From Algoriphagus sp. CAU 1675 (GTDB lineage: Bacteria > Bacteroidota > Bacteroidia > Cytophagales > Cyclobacteriaceae), in NCBI RefSeq assembly GCF_029222925.1, contig NZ_JARHUI010000004.1:186001-250000 (forward strand): a DNA stretch of 64,000 nucleotides. Direction: 5' to 3'. Shown here piece after piece: positions 53,486 through 61,293 of this stretch. Every line of letters starts with the position of its first letter. Within the stretch, counting starts at the first letter, position 1. The notes under the pieces were generated by a model. The model was not told where the DNA came from. It did not search any database and saw only the letters and a list, made by a program, of their open reading frames with translations. A program made the position numbers and the translations under genes.

Positions 53486-54349
53486 TCAATAAGACTTGTG
53501 ACTATCAGAAGGCAAAACCAAAATCACTTGCCCGGACTTGGCATGAGATTCCTCCAAACTTTCAAGCTGATCCTGCTCTACGGTATGGATGTTCAATATT
53601 TTCAGTTCGGGATATTTTTTCAAAAGAAACCAAAGTATCCCCTCCCCATCTTTACTGTGGTATGAACCGTTCACATGAAGAATTTTATGTCCTTTATCAA
53701 TGTAAGGAAATAAGGATTCCGCCATAGTAGCGTCTTTTAAGGCTTGGGCCTGCAACATAAAATCTGCATTTCCAGGGGCTCCATGCATCATTCCTTTCAT
53801 GGCTACATAACCGGGCAAATTGGAATCAAAATGAATGGGTAGCTGAGCTAAGTATTTTTTCGCTTCCTCACTTAAACTATCCAACCCATCCAAACCATCT
53901 CTACTGACCAAAGAGGCATATTTTCTGGGAACATTAGAAGCAACAAAATCTAAACCCTTTTCTTGAGCAAAACGCATTAAAGGGCGGTAGTCGGTCTGGT
54001 AGTTGTTCCAAAGTTTAGCTTCAGCCTCAAAGTTTTTCTCCGTGATTTTACCTGCAAACCATTCCTCAATATTCAACTGATCGTCTCTTTCAAAAAACTC
54101 TGCCGCAAGCACCAAATCGGGATGCTTTGCTTGGAGTCCTTTCAACAGTTGCAATTGAAACCAATGAGCCAAACTGTTATTATGCAATTCTCCAAAGAAA
54201 ACCACAGAAGCTTCCTCACTTAGGACAAGGACCTCCTCAAAACTGAGTTTATCCCCATTTTGATTGAAAAACTGGTGAGTTTTGAATTGAGCTTGAAGAG
54301 ATGAAAGGACAAAAAGTAGACAGATAGTCAGTGTCAAATTTCTAAGCAT
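53486..54349 (-). CDS. ChaN family protein (Tiki/haem-binding superfamily)
   Basis: 287 residues with a signal peptide (about 1-20, SSLQA/Q). The EreA/ChaN-like core has VVFFGELHNNSLAHWFQLQLL near 48-68, AAEFFERDDQ near 86 and HVNGSYHSKDGEG near 222. Members bind haem or act as metalloproteases (Tiki). No haem-uptake partner is nearby. Its ATG overlaps folB by eight bases, so translation is probably coupled to it. Confidence 0.85.
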   Translation of the reverse strand: MLRNLTLTICLLFVLSSLQAQFKTHQFFNQNGDKLSFEEVLVLSEEASVVFFGELHNNSLAHWFQLQLLKGLQAKHPDLVLAAEFFERDDQLNIEEWFAGKITEKNFEAEAKLWNNYQTDYRPLMRFAQEKGLDFVASNVPRKYASLVSRDGLDGLDSLSEEAKKYLAQLPIHFDSNLPGYVAMKGMMHGAPGNADFMLQAQALKDATMAESLFPYIDKGHKILHVNGSYHSKDGEGILWFLLKKYPELKILNIHTVEQDQLESLEESHAKSGQVILVLPSDSHKSY

Positions 54350-54707
54350 AATCTTCAGGGTATTGAATCTGAACTGCTGAATATTTTACGAGACCTCCTA
54401 GTGCAGGACCGTGTTTTTTAAGAGTCAGCCTTATTTGTTTGGTTTGGGGGTAAACTTCTAAAATATCTGTGACAATCATATGCCCAAGGTGTTCCAAAAG
54501 TTTGACTTTCACATCCATCCTGGCTTTGATGATCTTATACAGTTTGGCATAGTCAACGGTAGCCTTCAGATCATCGTGGAGCATTGCCTCCCTGAAATCA
54601 GTATCGAGTTCGAGGTCAAGGGTAAACCGGTTACCTAGAACAGTTTCTTCAGGATAGGCGCCATGATAGGCATGAAATTCAATTCCTTCCAGTGCTACCT
54701 TTCCCAT
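54342..54707 (-). CDS. folB: Dihydroneopterin aldolase
   Basis: 121 residues. FolB releases glycolaldehyde from 7,8-dihydroneopterin in folate synthesis, giving the pterin for GcvT's cofactor. GIEFHAYHGAYPEETVLGNRF near 9-29 and the C-terminal KHGPALGGLVKYSAVQI near 98-114 are family motifs. The ATG overlaps the DivIVA stop by one base (TAATG), and its 3' end overlaps ChaN. Confidence 0.93.
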   Translation of the reverse strand: MGKVALEGIEFHAYHGAYPEETVLGNRFTLDLELDTDFREAMLHDDLKATVDYAKLYKIIKARMDVKVKLLEHLGHMIVTDILEVYPQTKQIRLTLKKHGPALGGLVKYSAVQIQYPEDYA

Positions 54708-55684
54708 TAGTCAAACTGATCAAAAAAGGACCCGGATTGTTTTTTGGGATCTTCTACAGGCTCATTTTCCCGATATGATGCCTTTGGAGCTTGCTCTTTG
54801 AAGGGCTCCTCTGCTTCCTTCTGAATTTCGTTTGTTTCAGCTTCTGCCTCTTCAACTTCTGTTTCCGCTTCCATTTCAGGTTCAGTTTCCACGGAGGATG
54901 CTTCCATTTCAAGTTCAGCTGTTTCCTCCTCAATCGCCACGTCAGGCGTAGAGTCATGCACTTCTAAATCCAGATCTTCCTCAATCGCCTCCATCTCAGC
55001 CAGTGGGTCCTCCGTTGGAACTTCAGGTGTATATTCTGGCTCTGGAGCTAAACTGGAAATATTTTCCAAAGTAAATGCTTTGGATCTACTCAGTTCCTCT
55101 ATAGCCTGCTTATGAGCTTTGGCGTCAATTCTTGAAAACTGGGATTCAGAAAGTTCCACTTGATGAATCATTTCCTGTTGCGTACGCTTCAGACTTTTTA
55201 CCAAAGCCTCTCTTTGATCAGCAAGTGCTTCATAAGATCTAACCAAACCCTCCATACTTTCCCTCAACTCCATGATGGTCTCTTTCGCTTTCGCTTCAGC
55301 AGCCTTGATGATTATGGAGGCCTTTTCTTCAGCTTTAGCCTGAGCCTCAGCCATCAATTGATTGGCATGTGCAGTCGCATGTTCTGCGGCTTGATTTGCT
55401 TCAGCTATTATCTGATCTGCAGCTTCATTTGCCTCCTCAATGATGCTCGCTCCAGTATCTTCGGCAGTTTTTAGGGTCTTGAATAGAGAGTCCTCCACAT
55501 CTTTCAAGCGTTTTGCATCAGATTCTACCTGCTGAAGTCTGGATTTAAGCTCCAATATCTCTTGATTGAGTTGATCTACAACCTGGCTTACACTCTCCAA
55601 AAATTCAGTAACATCCTTTTTTTCATATCCTCTGAAGGAAGTTTCAAAAGTCTTTTGGCGAATCTCTGCGGGACTCATCTTCAT
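54707..55684 (-). CDS. DivIVA domain protein with long acidic tail
   Basis: 325 residues. The N-terminal DivIVA motif MSPAEIRQKTFETSFRGYEKKDVTEFLESV (1-32) is a lipid- and curvature-binding segment, followed by a coiled coil to about 205 with an Ala-rich stretch. The last 110 residues are Glu-rich (E-M-E-A-E-T-type repeats) and probably disordered, ending GSFFDQFD. DivIVA proteins localise to septa or poles in Gram-positives; in Bacteroidota the role is unclear. It overlaps WD40 upstream by four bases and folB downstream by one. Confidence 0.87.
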   Translation of the reverse strand: MKMSPAEIRQKTFETSFRGYEKKDVTEFLESVSQVVDQLNQEILELKSRLQQVESDAKRLKDVEDSLFKTLKTAEDTGASIIEEANEAADQIIAEANQAAEHATAHANQLMAEAQAKAEEKASIIIKAAEAKAKETIMELRESMEGLVRSYEALADQREALVKSLKRTQQEMIHQVELSESQFSRIDAKAHKQAIEELSRSKAFTLENISSLAPEPEYTPEVPTEDPLAEMEAIEEDLDLEVHDSTPDVAIEEETAELEMEASSVETEPEMEAETEVEEAEAETNEIQKEAEEPFKEQAPKASYRENEPVEDPKKQSGSFFDQFD

Positions 55685-56601
55685 AAATTGTTCTCTTTAA
55701 TGTTCCAAATTGCAATGGTACGATCATCAGACACCGATATCACATCTTGTGAATAGGTACTCCAAATCACTTTGTTGATAGAGGTTCCGTGTCCGGCATT
55801 TCTAGCTTTATCGATCACTTTGAGCAGCTTCCGGTCCTTTGAATCCCAAACCTTAATGGATTTATCCATTGAGCAGGTCACAAGGTAGTTTCCGTCCTCT
55901 TTGAAAGATAAATAATTAATGGCAAACATATGCGCCACGATATTTTCGGATAGGGAATAATTGCTGCTGTCCCAAAATTTCAAACAGGCATCCCTAGCTC
56001 CACTGACTAAAATGCTTTCATCGGGAGAATAGCCCAAGGCAAATACGGAATTGCTGTGACCGGTAAGATTGGCCAGAGGCTCAAAATCTTTCGCCAAATC
56101 CAGAATTTTAATGGAATGATCACTCAATCCCAAAGCCAGATGCTTCTTGCCTAAGGCGACATCCATCACGCGTATACTCTTTGAACTTAGCTTGATGTGT
56201 TTTCTGACAGCTCTGGATAAAATATCAATCACCACCAAAACTCCATCGCCTGTTCCCACAAGGATTTCATCCCCTACCACCTTGATATCAAAAATAGCCT
56301 GATCTGTGAGTTTTAAGGACCATACCTCTTTGTTAGCTTCAAGATCAATAACATGAATCCCTTCAAAATTATGTCCTATAATCAGGAGATTTCTCTGCTT
56401 GTCCACAGCCAACGCATAGACGGAATGGGGAAGCTTGGCAACCAATTTTCCATCCTTAGGATTGTCCAAATCCCATTCCACCACCATTCCGTCACCGGCT
56501 CCAGTATAAAAAAATCTTGGATCACCTCCCTCAGCCAGTGCATAGATGCAATCATTATGACCTGTTAAGGTTTGGGATTTATTTACTTGAATTTTTAGCA
56601 T
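55681..56601 (-). CDS. WD40 repeat protein, seven-bladed propeller
   Basis: 306 residues from the ATG at 56601; an in-frame start 14 codons upstream would lie in the divergent gene's leader. Seven WD-like repeats can be counted, from LTGHNDCIYALAEGGDP to DVISVSDDRTIAIWNIKENNL, enough for a full propeller. There is no signal peptide or other domain, so it should be a cytoplasmic scaffold. Overlap with DivIVA suggests the two proteins work together. It is divergent from the phosphopantetheinyl transferase by 36 bases. Confidence 0.88.
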   Translation of the reverse strand: MLKIQVNKSQTLTGHNDCIYALAEGGDPRFFYTGAGDGMVVEWDLDNPKDGKLVAKLPHSVYALAVDKQRNLLIIGHNFEGIHVIDLEANKEVWSLKLTDQAIFDIKVVGDEILVGTGDGVLVVIDILSRAVRKHIKLSSKSIRVMDVALGKKHLALGLSDHSIKILDLAKDFEPLANLTGHSNSVFALGYSPDESILVSGARDACLKFWDSSNYSLSENIVAHMFAINYLSFKEDGNYLVTCSMDKSIKVWDSKDRKLLKVIDKARNAGHGTSINKVIWSTYSQDVISVSDDRTIAIWNIKENNL

Positions 56602-56637
56602 ATATTGGACGATAGTAAAAGGTGTGCCCTTTGGCCT

Positions 56638-57267
56638 ATGCAAACAAAAATAGAAAAAATTGATTCTTCCTCAGCCCTCGCCATAAAGATTATTGAGGAC
56701 CAAAAAAAAGCCAATCTTGAATTTTTGAGTTTCCGCGAAAAGCTTTCCTACGCTAATATCTCACATCCTGAGAAAAGAAAAGAATGGGCAACTGCCCGCT
56801 TGGCAATCAAAGATGCACTTGGCAAGCTTCAAATCCCCTACCCCGGTTTTTTCAAAGATGAACACGGAAAAAGCCAATCCATGAAAGGAGAAGGATATGT
56901 TTCCCTATCCCACACTTCTGGAATGGCCGGGGCAATATTCCATCGGGAATTCCCTGTAGGCATAGATATGGATTTTGTCAGGGAAAAAATCCTGAGAATA
57001 GGAAAACGCTTTTTGGACCCCCAGGAGTTGGACTTTCTTGAAAGAGACCCCATCCACTATACCATGGCCTGGTCAGCAAAAGAGTCCATCTTCAAATGCC
57101 AGGGAAAAAAAGGAGTTTCTTTTCGGGACAATATCCTATTGGAACCATTTGATAAAAATACTGACCTCATCAAGGGCAAAATACGCGGTACAGAATTTGC
57201 AGATCATTACTACCAAGTCAGGGTAAAAGTCATCGGCAATGTAGTGTTAACCTATACCATCTGGTAA
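56638..57267 (+). CDS. 4'-phosphopantetheinyl transferase superfamily protein
   Basis: 209 residues from the ATG at 56638 (a TTG 11 codons upstream is in frame but crosses the short shared promoter region). The Mg2+-binding motif VGIDMDFVREKI is near 110 and AWSAKESIFKCQGKKG near 144. It transfers 4'-phosphopantetheine from CoA onto acyl-, aryl- or peptidyl-carrier proteins. A Sfp-type specificity is suggested by length, but no polyketide or peptide synthetase is in the window. Confidence 0.88.
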   Translation: MQTKIEKIDSSSALAIKIIEDQKKANLEFLSFREKLSYANISHPEKRKEWATARLAIKDALGKLQIPYPGFFKDEHGKSQSMKGEGYVSLSHTSGMAGAIFHREFPVGIDMDFVREKILRIGKRFLDPQELDFLERDPIHYTMAWSAKESIFKCQGKKGVSFRDNILLEPFDKNTDLIKGKIRGTEFADHYYQVRVKVIGNVVLTYTIW

Positions 57268-57282
57268 CTCAAAATTGAAACC

Positions 57283-57861
57283 ATGAAAAGCTACCTACTA
57301 TCACTTATTTTCTTTCTTTGGGGAAGTGTCTTAACCTTTTCACAGAGCATTCCAGAATCCGAACTTGTTGATGCGGTCACTGGAAAAAATGTAACCTTGA
57401 AGGAAATGATAGGTCAAAAAGGCTTGGTTTTGATTTTCCACAACCTGAACTGTCCTTTTGCCAAAATGTATGAGAACCGAATCAGTGAACTCAGGGCCAA
57501 TTACCAAAACAAAGGATTTAATTTTGCTTTGATCAATCCTGAAGTAGGAACGGAGCCTGAAAGTCAGCTTACTTTGCGAACCTTTATCGACGATTCTAAA
57601 TTGAATATGGCTTATCTAATCGATGAAGGCCAAAAGTTCACGCAGTTTTTTCAAATCACCAAAATCCCAGAAGCAGTCATCCTGACTTCTGATTCCGAAA
57701 GTCTAAAAGTCAGCTATCGGGGAGCTATCGATAACAATCCACAGGCAGCAGGAAGTGTTTCCGAGAAATTTTTGGAACGGGCCATCAATCAATTATTGAA
57801 AGGGGAAGACCCAATTCCTGCACAGGTACGGGCTCCAGGGTGTAACATCAAAAGATTCTAA
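57283..57861 (+). CDS. Exported redoxin/thioredoxin-like protein
   Basis: 192 residues with a signal peptide (SLIFFLWGSVLTFSQ). The AhpC/TSA-type fold has LIFHNLNCPFAKMYENRI near 48-65, similar to the CPxAKxYExR motif of peroxiredoxin-like thioredoxin proteins; only the first cysteine of the motif is kept. A cis-Pro follows in TKIPEAVIL near 126. It is in the periplasm and may be a peroxidase or thiol protein. Its stop codon shares bases with the stop of the convergent SirB1-like gene (CTAA). Confidence 0.82.
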   Translation: MKSYLLSLIFFLWGSVLTFSQSIPESELVDAVTGKNVTLKEMIGQKGLVLIFHNLNCPFAKMYENRISELRANYQNKGFNFALINPEVGTEPESQLTLRTFIDDSKLNMAYLIDEGQKFTQFFQITKIPEAVILTSDSESLKVSYRGAIDNNPQAAGSVSEKFLERAINQLLKGEDPIPAQVRAPGCNIKRF

Positions 57862-58700
57862 TCCTCCAAGATCCGTATCAATTCTTTTACTTCTTTTACC
57901 TTTTCCACCTCCCCAAGCTTCTCGAAGGAATGAGCCAAATTTCTGAGTGAACGCAACATAATGTGCAAACTGTCTGTTGGTTCAAAATACTCCTCCTTGG
58001 GATCAATTTTGAGATGATTGAGGTAGTTAAAAATATCCTGCCTGCTAAAAATCAAGCCCTTATTGAATGCATTGATGTAAAAGGTAATATCATCCGATTT
58101 ATAGGTGAGTACAAATAGATTGGGGAGATTAACTCCATAAACCGGAAGCCCTAATTTTCTTGCTACCAACATGTAGATTACACACAGACTGATAGGGTTT
58201 CCTTTTTTCGAATCCAAAACCGCCGAGAGCATGCTGTTGGCCGGGGAGTGAAAATTCTTGGTATTGGCAGAAAACCGAAGTGTATTAAATAGAACGCTGT
58301 TGATGATTTTTACTTGGTCATAGGGAGCTAAATCATTCTTAAAAGCCGTCCAGACTTCGAAGTAAATCTGGTGCATTTCTGCATTCAATTTTTCAAATTC
58401 CAAATCAGGATATTGGTAGGTATTGATGATCCAAAGACCTGCCAGCAAATCCCTATCTTCGCTGATTTTCCAATCCAAGAGCCTTTTCTTCAAAAGTGAA
58501 TATTGCAGCTCATGAACAAGGGTTTCAATTTCTTTTTGAATTTCAGGATTGAAACTATTCTCCCATTTTTCCTCAAGAAATGGGATGATTTCTGTCCCCA
58601 GAGAAATAATGCGTTCCCGAACGTGCGATTTCACCTCCTGGTCTGTATCATCCAGTAAAGACACCAAGGCATTCAATTCAGAGGCTGATAATTCACTCAT
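57858..58700 (-). CDS. SirB1/transglutaminase-like protein, apparently inactive
   Basis: 280 residues. The transglutaminase-like core (Transglut_core2) is recognisable in LSAVLDSKKGNPISLCVIYMLVARKLGLPVYGVNLPNLFVL near 160-200. The usual His of a PGHF-type segment is replaced in LPNLFV, so cysteine-protease-like chemistry seems unlikely, as for many SirB1 proteins. An N-terminal helical repeat region precedes it and a short TPR-like helix pair ends it. Its role is unknown. Confidence 0.78.
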   Translation of the reverse strand: MSELSASELNALVSLLDDTDQEVKSHVRERIISLGTEIIPFLEEKWENSFNPEIQKEIETLVHELQYSLLKKRLLDWKISEDRDLLAGLWIINTYQYPDLEFEKLNAEMHQIYFEVWTAFKNDLAPYDQVKIINSVLFNTLRFSANTKNFHSPANSMLSAVLDSKKGNPISLCVIYMLVARKLGLPVYGVNLPNLFVLTYKSDDITFYINAFNKGLIFSRQDIFNYLNHLKIDPKEEYFEPTDSLHIMLRSLRNLAHSFEKLGEVEKVKEVKELIRILED

Positions 58701-58742
58701 AGGAAAAATAGAGAAAGAATACTGAATTTAATTATTTCTAGT

Positions 58743-60371
58743 TTAAGTCTGGATAACTCCAACATTAAATCTCTCCTTGACTGGAGCATGATTGGCTGCC
58801 TCAATCCCCATGCTGAGCACTCTTCGAGTTTCCCTAGGATCAATCACCCCATCCACCCACAATCTTGCTGCAGCATAATAAGGGCTGAGTTCATTGTTAT
58901 ACTTTGCAGTAATCTCGTTCAAAAGCATATTTTCCTCTTCTGGTGAAATTTCCTTTCCGCTTTTTTTCAAGGAGGAAACCTTAATCTGCAACAAGGTCTT
59001 TGCTGCTGAAGCACCAGACATAACAGCCATTTGTGCCGTAGGCCAGGAATAAATCAGTCTCGGATCATAAGCTTTGCCACACATGGCGTAATTCCCAGCT
59101 CCATAAGAATTGCCTACAATAATGGTGAATTTTGGAACCACTGAATTAGCCATGGCATTGACCATTTTTGCTCCATCTTTAATGATTCCACCGTGCTCGG
59201 CTTTAGACCCTACCATAAAGCCACTGACGTCCTGAATAAACACGAGAGGAATATTGCGCTGATTGCAATTCATGATAAACCTAGCGGCCTTATCAGCAGA
59301 ATCAGAATAAATCACCCCTCCCATCTGCATTTCTCCCTTCGCCGTCTTTACAATTTTACGCTGATTGGCAACGATGCCTACAGCCCAGCCATCGATTCTT
59401 GCGGTAGCACAGATTAAGGTTTTACCATAATCCTTTTTGTATTCGTCGAGTTCACCTCCATCCACCAGGCCAGCCAAGATTTCATGCATATCGTATGGTT
59501 TTACCCGGTCCAGAGGAAACCGTTCTAACAATTGCTCCCCAGTAATCCCGGGAGCTTTAGCCTCTACTCTATCAAAACCCGCCTTTTCAGGGCTTCCTAT
59601 TTTGTCAAAAATCTTTCTGATTTCATCCAGACAATCCTGGTCACTATCGAATTTGTTATCCGTGACACCAGATATCTCGCAATGGGTCGTGGCACCTCCG
59701 AGGGTTTCATTATCCACGTGCTCTCCAATCGCTGCCTTAACCAAATAAGAACCCGCCAAAAAAATAGAACCTGTTTTGTCTACAATTAATGCTTCATCGG
59801 ACATGATTGGCAAGTAAGCTCCTCCTGCCACACAGCTCCCCATAATGGCAGCTACCTGAACGATGCCCATTGAAGACATTTTTGCATTGTTCCGAAACTG
59901 ACGACCAAAGTGCTCTTTGTCCGGAAAAATCTCATCCTGCATGGGTAGAAACACTCCAGCACTATCCACTAGGTAAATAACCGGCAACCTATTTTCCATT
60001 GCTATTTCCTGTGCCCTTAGATTTTTTTTGGCAGTCATCGGAAACCATGCCCCAGCTTTTACGGTAGCATCATTTGCTACAATGACACACATCCTCCCAC
60101 TTACATAACCAACACCGGTCACTACACCTGCTGAAGGGCACCCACCTTCTTCTTGATACATTTCGTCTGCGGCAAACGCGCCAACTTCCAAAAAATCAGA
60201 ACCCTTATCTATCAGATATTCAATCCTTTCCCTTGCGGTCAACTTTCCCTTTTCGTGTTCTTTTTGAATTCTTTTTACCCCTCCTCCCAGTTTTACCTGT
60301 TCATATTTGTCTCGAAGTTCTTCCAGTAATGCTTCAAAGGACTGGAATTTTGAAGAAGTTGCTTGGCTCAT
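58743..60371 (-). CDS. Acyl-CoA carboxylase beta (carboxyltransferase) subunit, propionyl/methylcrotonyl-CoA type
   Basis: 542 residues, two crotonase-like halves. The N-terminal half has VGAFAADEMYQEEGGCPSAGVVTG near 63-86 and the C-terminal half has the oxyanion loop VIYSDSADKAARFI near 350 and VGNSYGAGNYAMCGKAY near 420. Biotin-dependent carboxylases use this subunit to move carboxyl from biotin to propionyl-, methylcrotonyl- or related acyl-CoA. Length and the GNYAMCGKAY motif fit methylcrotonyl- and propionyl-CoA-type enzymes; the biotin subunit is not in the window. With mce (36518) it suggests propionate metabolism. Confidence 0.87.
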   Translation of the reverse strand: MSQATSSKFQSFEALLEELRDKYEQVKLGGGVKRIQKEHEKGKLTARERIEYLIDKGSDFLEVGAFAADEMYQEEGGCPSAGVVTGVGYVSGRMCVIVANDATVKAGAWFPMTAKKNLRAQEIAMENRLPVIYLVDSAGVFLPMQDEIFPDKEHFGRQFRNNAKMSSMGIVQVAAIMGSCVAGGAYLPIMSDEALIVDKTGSIFLAGSYLVKAAIGEHVDNETLGGATTHCEISGVTDNKFDSDQDCLDEIRKIFDKIGSPEKAGFDRVEAKAPGITGEQLLERFPLDRVKPYDMHEILAGLVDGGELDEYKKDYGKTLICATARIDGWAVGIVANQRKIVKTAKGEMQMGGVIYSDSADKAARFIMNCNQRNIPLVFIQDVSGFMVGSKAEHGGIIKDGAKMVNAMANSVVPKFTIIVGNSYGAGNYAMCGKAYDPRLIYSWPTAQMAVMSGASAAKTLLQIKVSSLKKSGKEISPEEENMLLNEITAKYNNELSPYYAAARLWVDGVIDPRETRRVLSMGIEAANHAPVKERFNVGVIQT

Positions 60372-60441
60372 ATAATATTTGGGTTTATTGGATTAAAAAC
60401 TAGCTTAATAAGCTGAAGGTTTAAACTTGAAGATAAACAAA

Positions 60442-60468
60442 AGCCCTTTTCCGCTAAGAAAAAGGGCT
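60442..60468 (-). terminator. Terminator after the amidase gene
   Basis: AGCCCTTTT / AAAAGGGCT stem with a 9-base loop. Read on the minus strand it runs into TTTTG and lies 24 bases after the amidase stop. Confidence 0.8.
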
Positions 60469-60492
60469 AAATCTTTGAATTTTAGAGTAAAA

Positions 60493-61293
60493 TCAATTTC
60501 CCTCAATTTCGTTTTTATAATCTCGAATCGAACGGTAAATAGCTGATGCCATGTATTCTTGACCAGCCTTGCTCATCAGAAATTTCTCTTCATTGGTATT
60601 GGACAAAAAGCCCAGTTCTATCAAAACACTCGGCATCGAGGGTGTCCAAAGTACATAAAAGGGGCCCTGCTTCACTCCCCTGCTATTCCTTCCCACCCTA
60701 TTTTTGAACTGGCTTTCAATGTTATCTGCCAAAGACACCGAATTCTGAAAATAGGCCTTAGACATCAAATTGAACATAATGTAGGATTCGGGAGAAGTAG
60801 GATCAAAACCTTCGTATTTCTCCTGATAATTATCTTCCAATAGGATCACTGAGTTTTCTTTTTTGACAATATCGAAGTTGTCATCAAAATACTTCATCCC
60901 CATCACAAAAGTCTCTGTTCCATATGCGGATTTGGAAGGTGCGGAGTTGGAATGGATGGACACGAAAAGATCAGCCTTATTATTGTTGGCGATCTGTGGG
61001 CGGTCTTTCAATGCAGGAAATGAATCATCCTTACGCGTATAGATCACTTCCACATCAGGCAAATTCTCTTTGATGTACTTTCCCACCAGAAGGGTTACTG
61101 CTAGATTGATGTCTTTTTCTTTGGAGTTTGACCCCAGGTTTCCGGGGTCTTTTCCTCCGTGTCCAGCATCTAAAACGATTTTTTTCATCCGAAATGCCGG
61201 CATCATCGTTTCATTTGGAATAAATCCACCAAACACAAAAGGAATTAGGAAAATTAGACTTAGAAGAATTTTTTTGTTTTTGGACCGTACCAT
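60493..61293 (-). CDS. N-acetylmuramoyl-L-alanine amidase (Amidase_3)
   Basis: 266 residues from the ATG at 61293. A longer in-frame start at 61506 would lie antisense to lptD and is rejected. An N-terminal hydrophobic segment (LLSLIFLIPFVFGGF) suggests export. The zinc peptidase-like fold follows: KIVLDAGHGGKDPG near 38-51, KEKDINLAVTLL near 57, VSIHSNS near 107 and the catalytic-type Glu in SVLIELGFLSN near 231. It cleaves the amide linking muramic acid to the peptide in peptidoglycan. It is divergent from lptD, with which its start codon overlaps. Confidence 0.9.
   Translation of the reverse strand: MVRSKNKKILLSLIFLIPFVFGGFIPNETMMPAFRMKKIVLDAGHGGKDPGNLGSNSKEKDINLAVTLLVGKYIKENLPDVEVIYTRKDDSFPALKDRPQIANNNKADLFVSIHSNSAPSKSAYGTETFVMGMKYFDDNFDIVKKENSVILLEDNYQEKYEGFDPTSPESYIMFNLMSKAYFQNSVSLADNIESQFKNRVGRNSRGVKQGPFYVLWTPSMPSVLIELGFLSNTNEEKFLMSKAGQEYMASAIYRSIRDYKNEIEGN

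Noticed and set aside
54740..55010. Glu-rich tandem-looking repeats as a DNA repeat
   Set aside because: They are imperfect and explained as the low-complexity acidic tail of the DivIVA protein.
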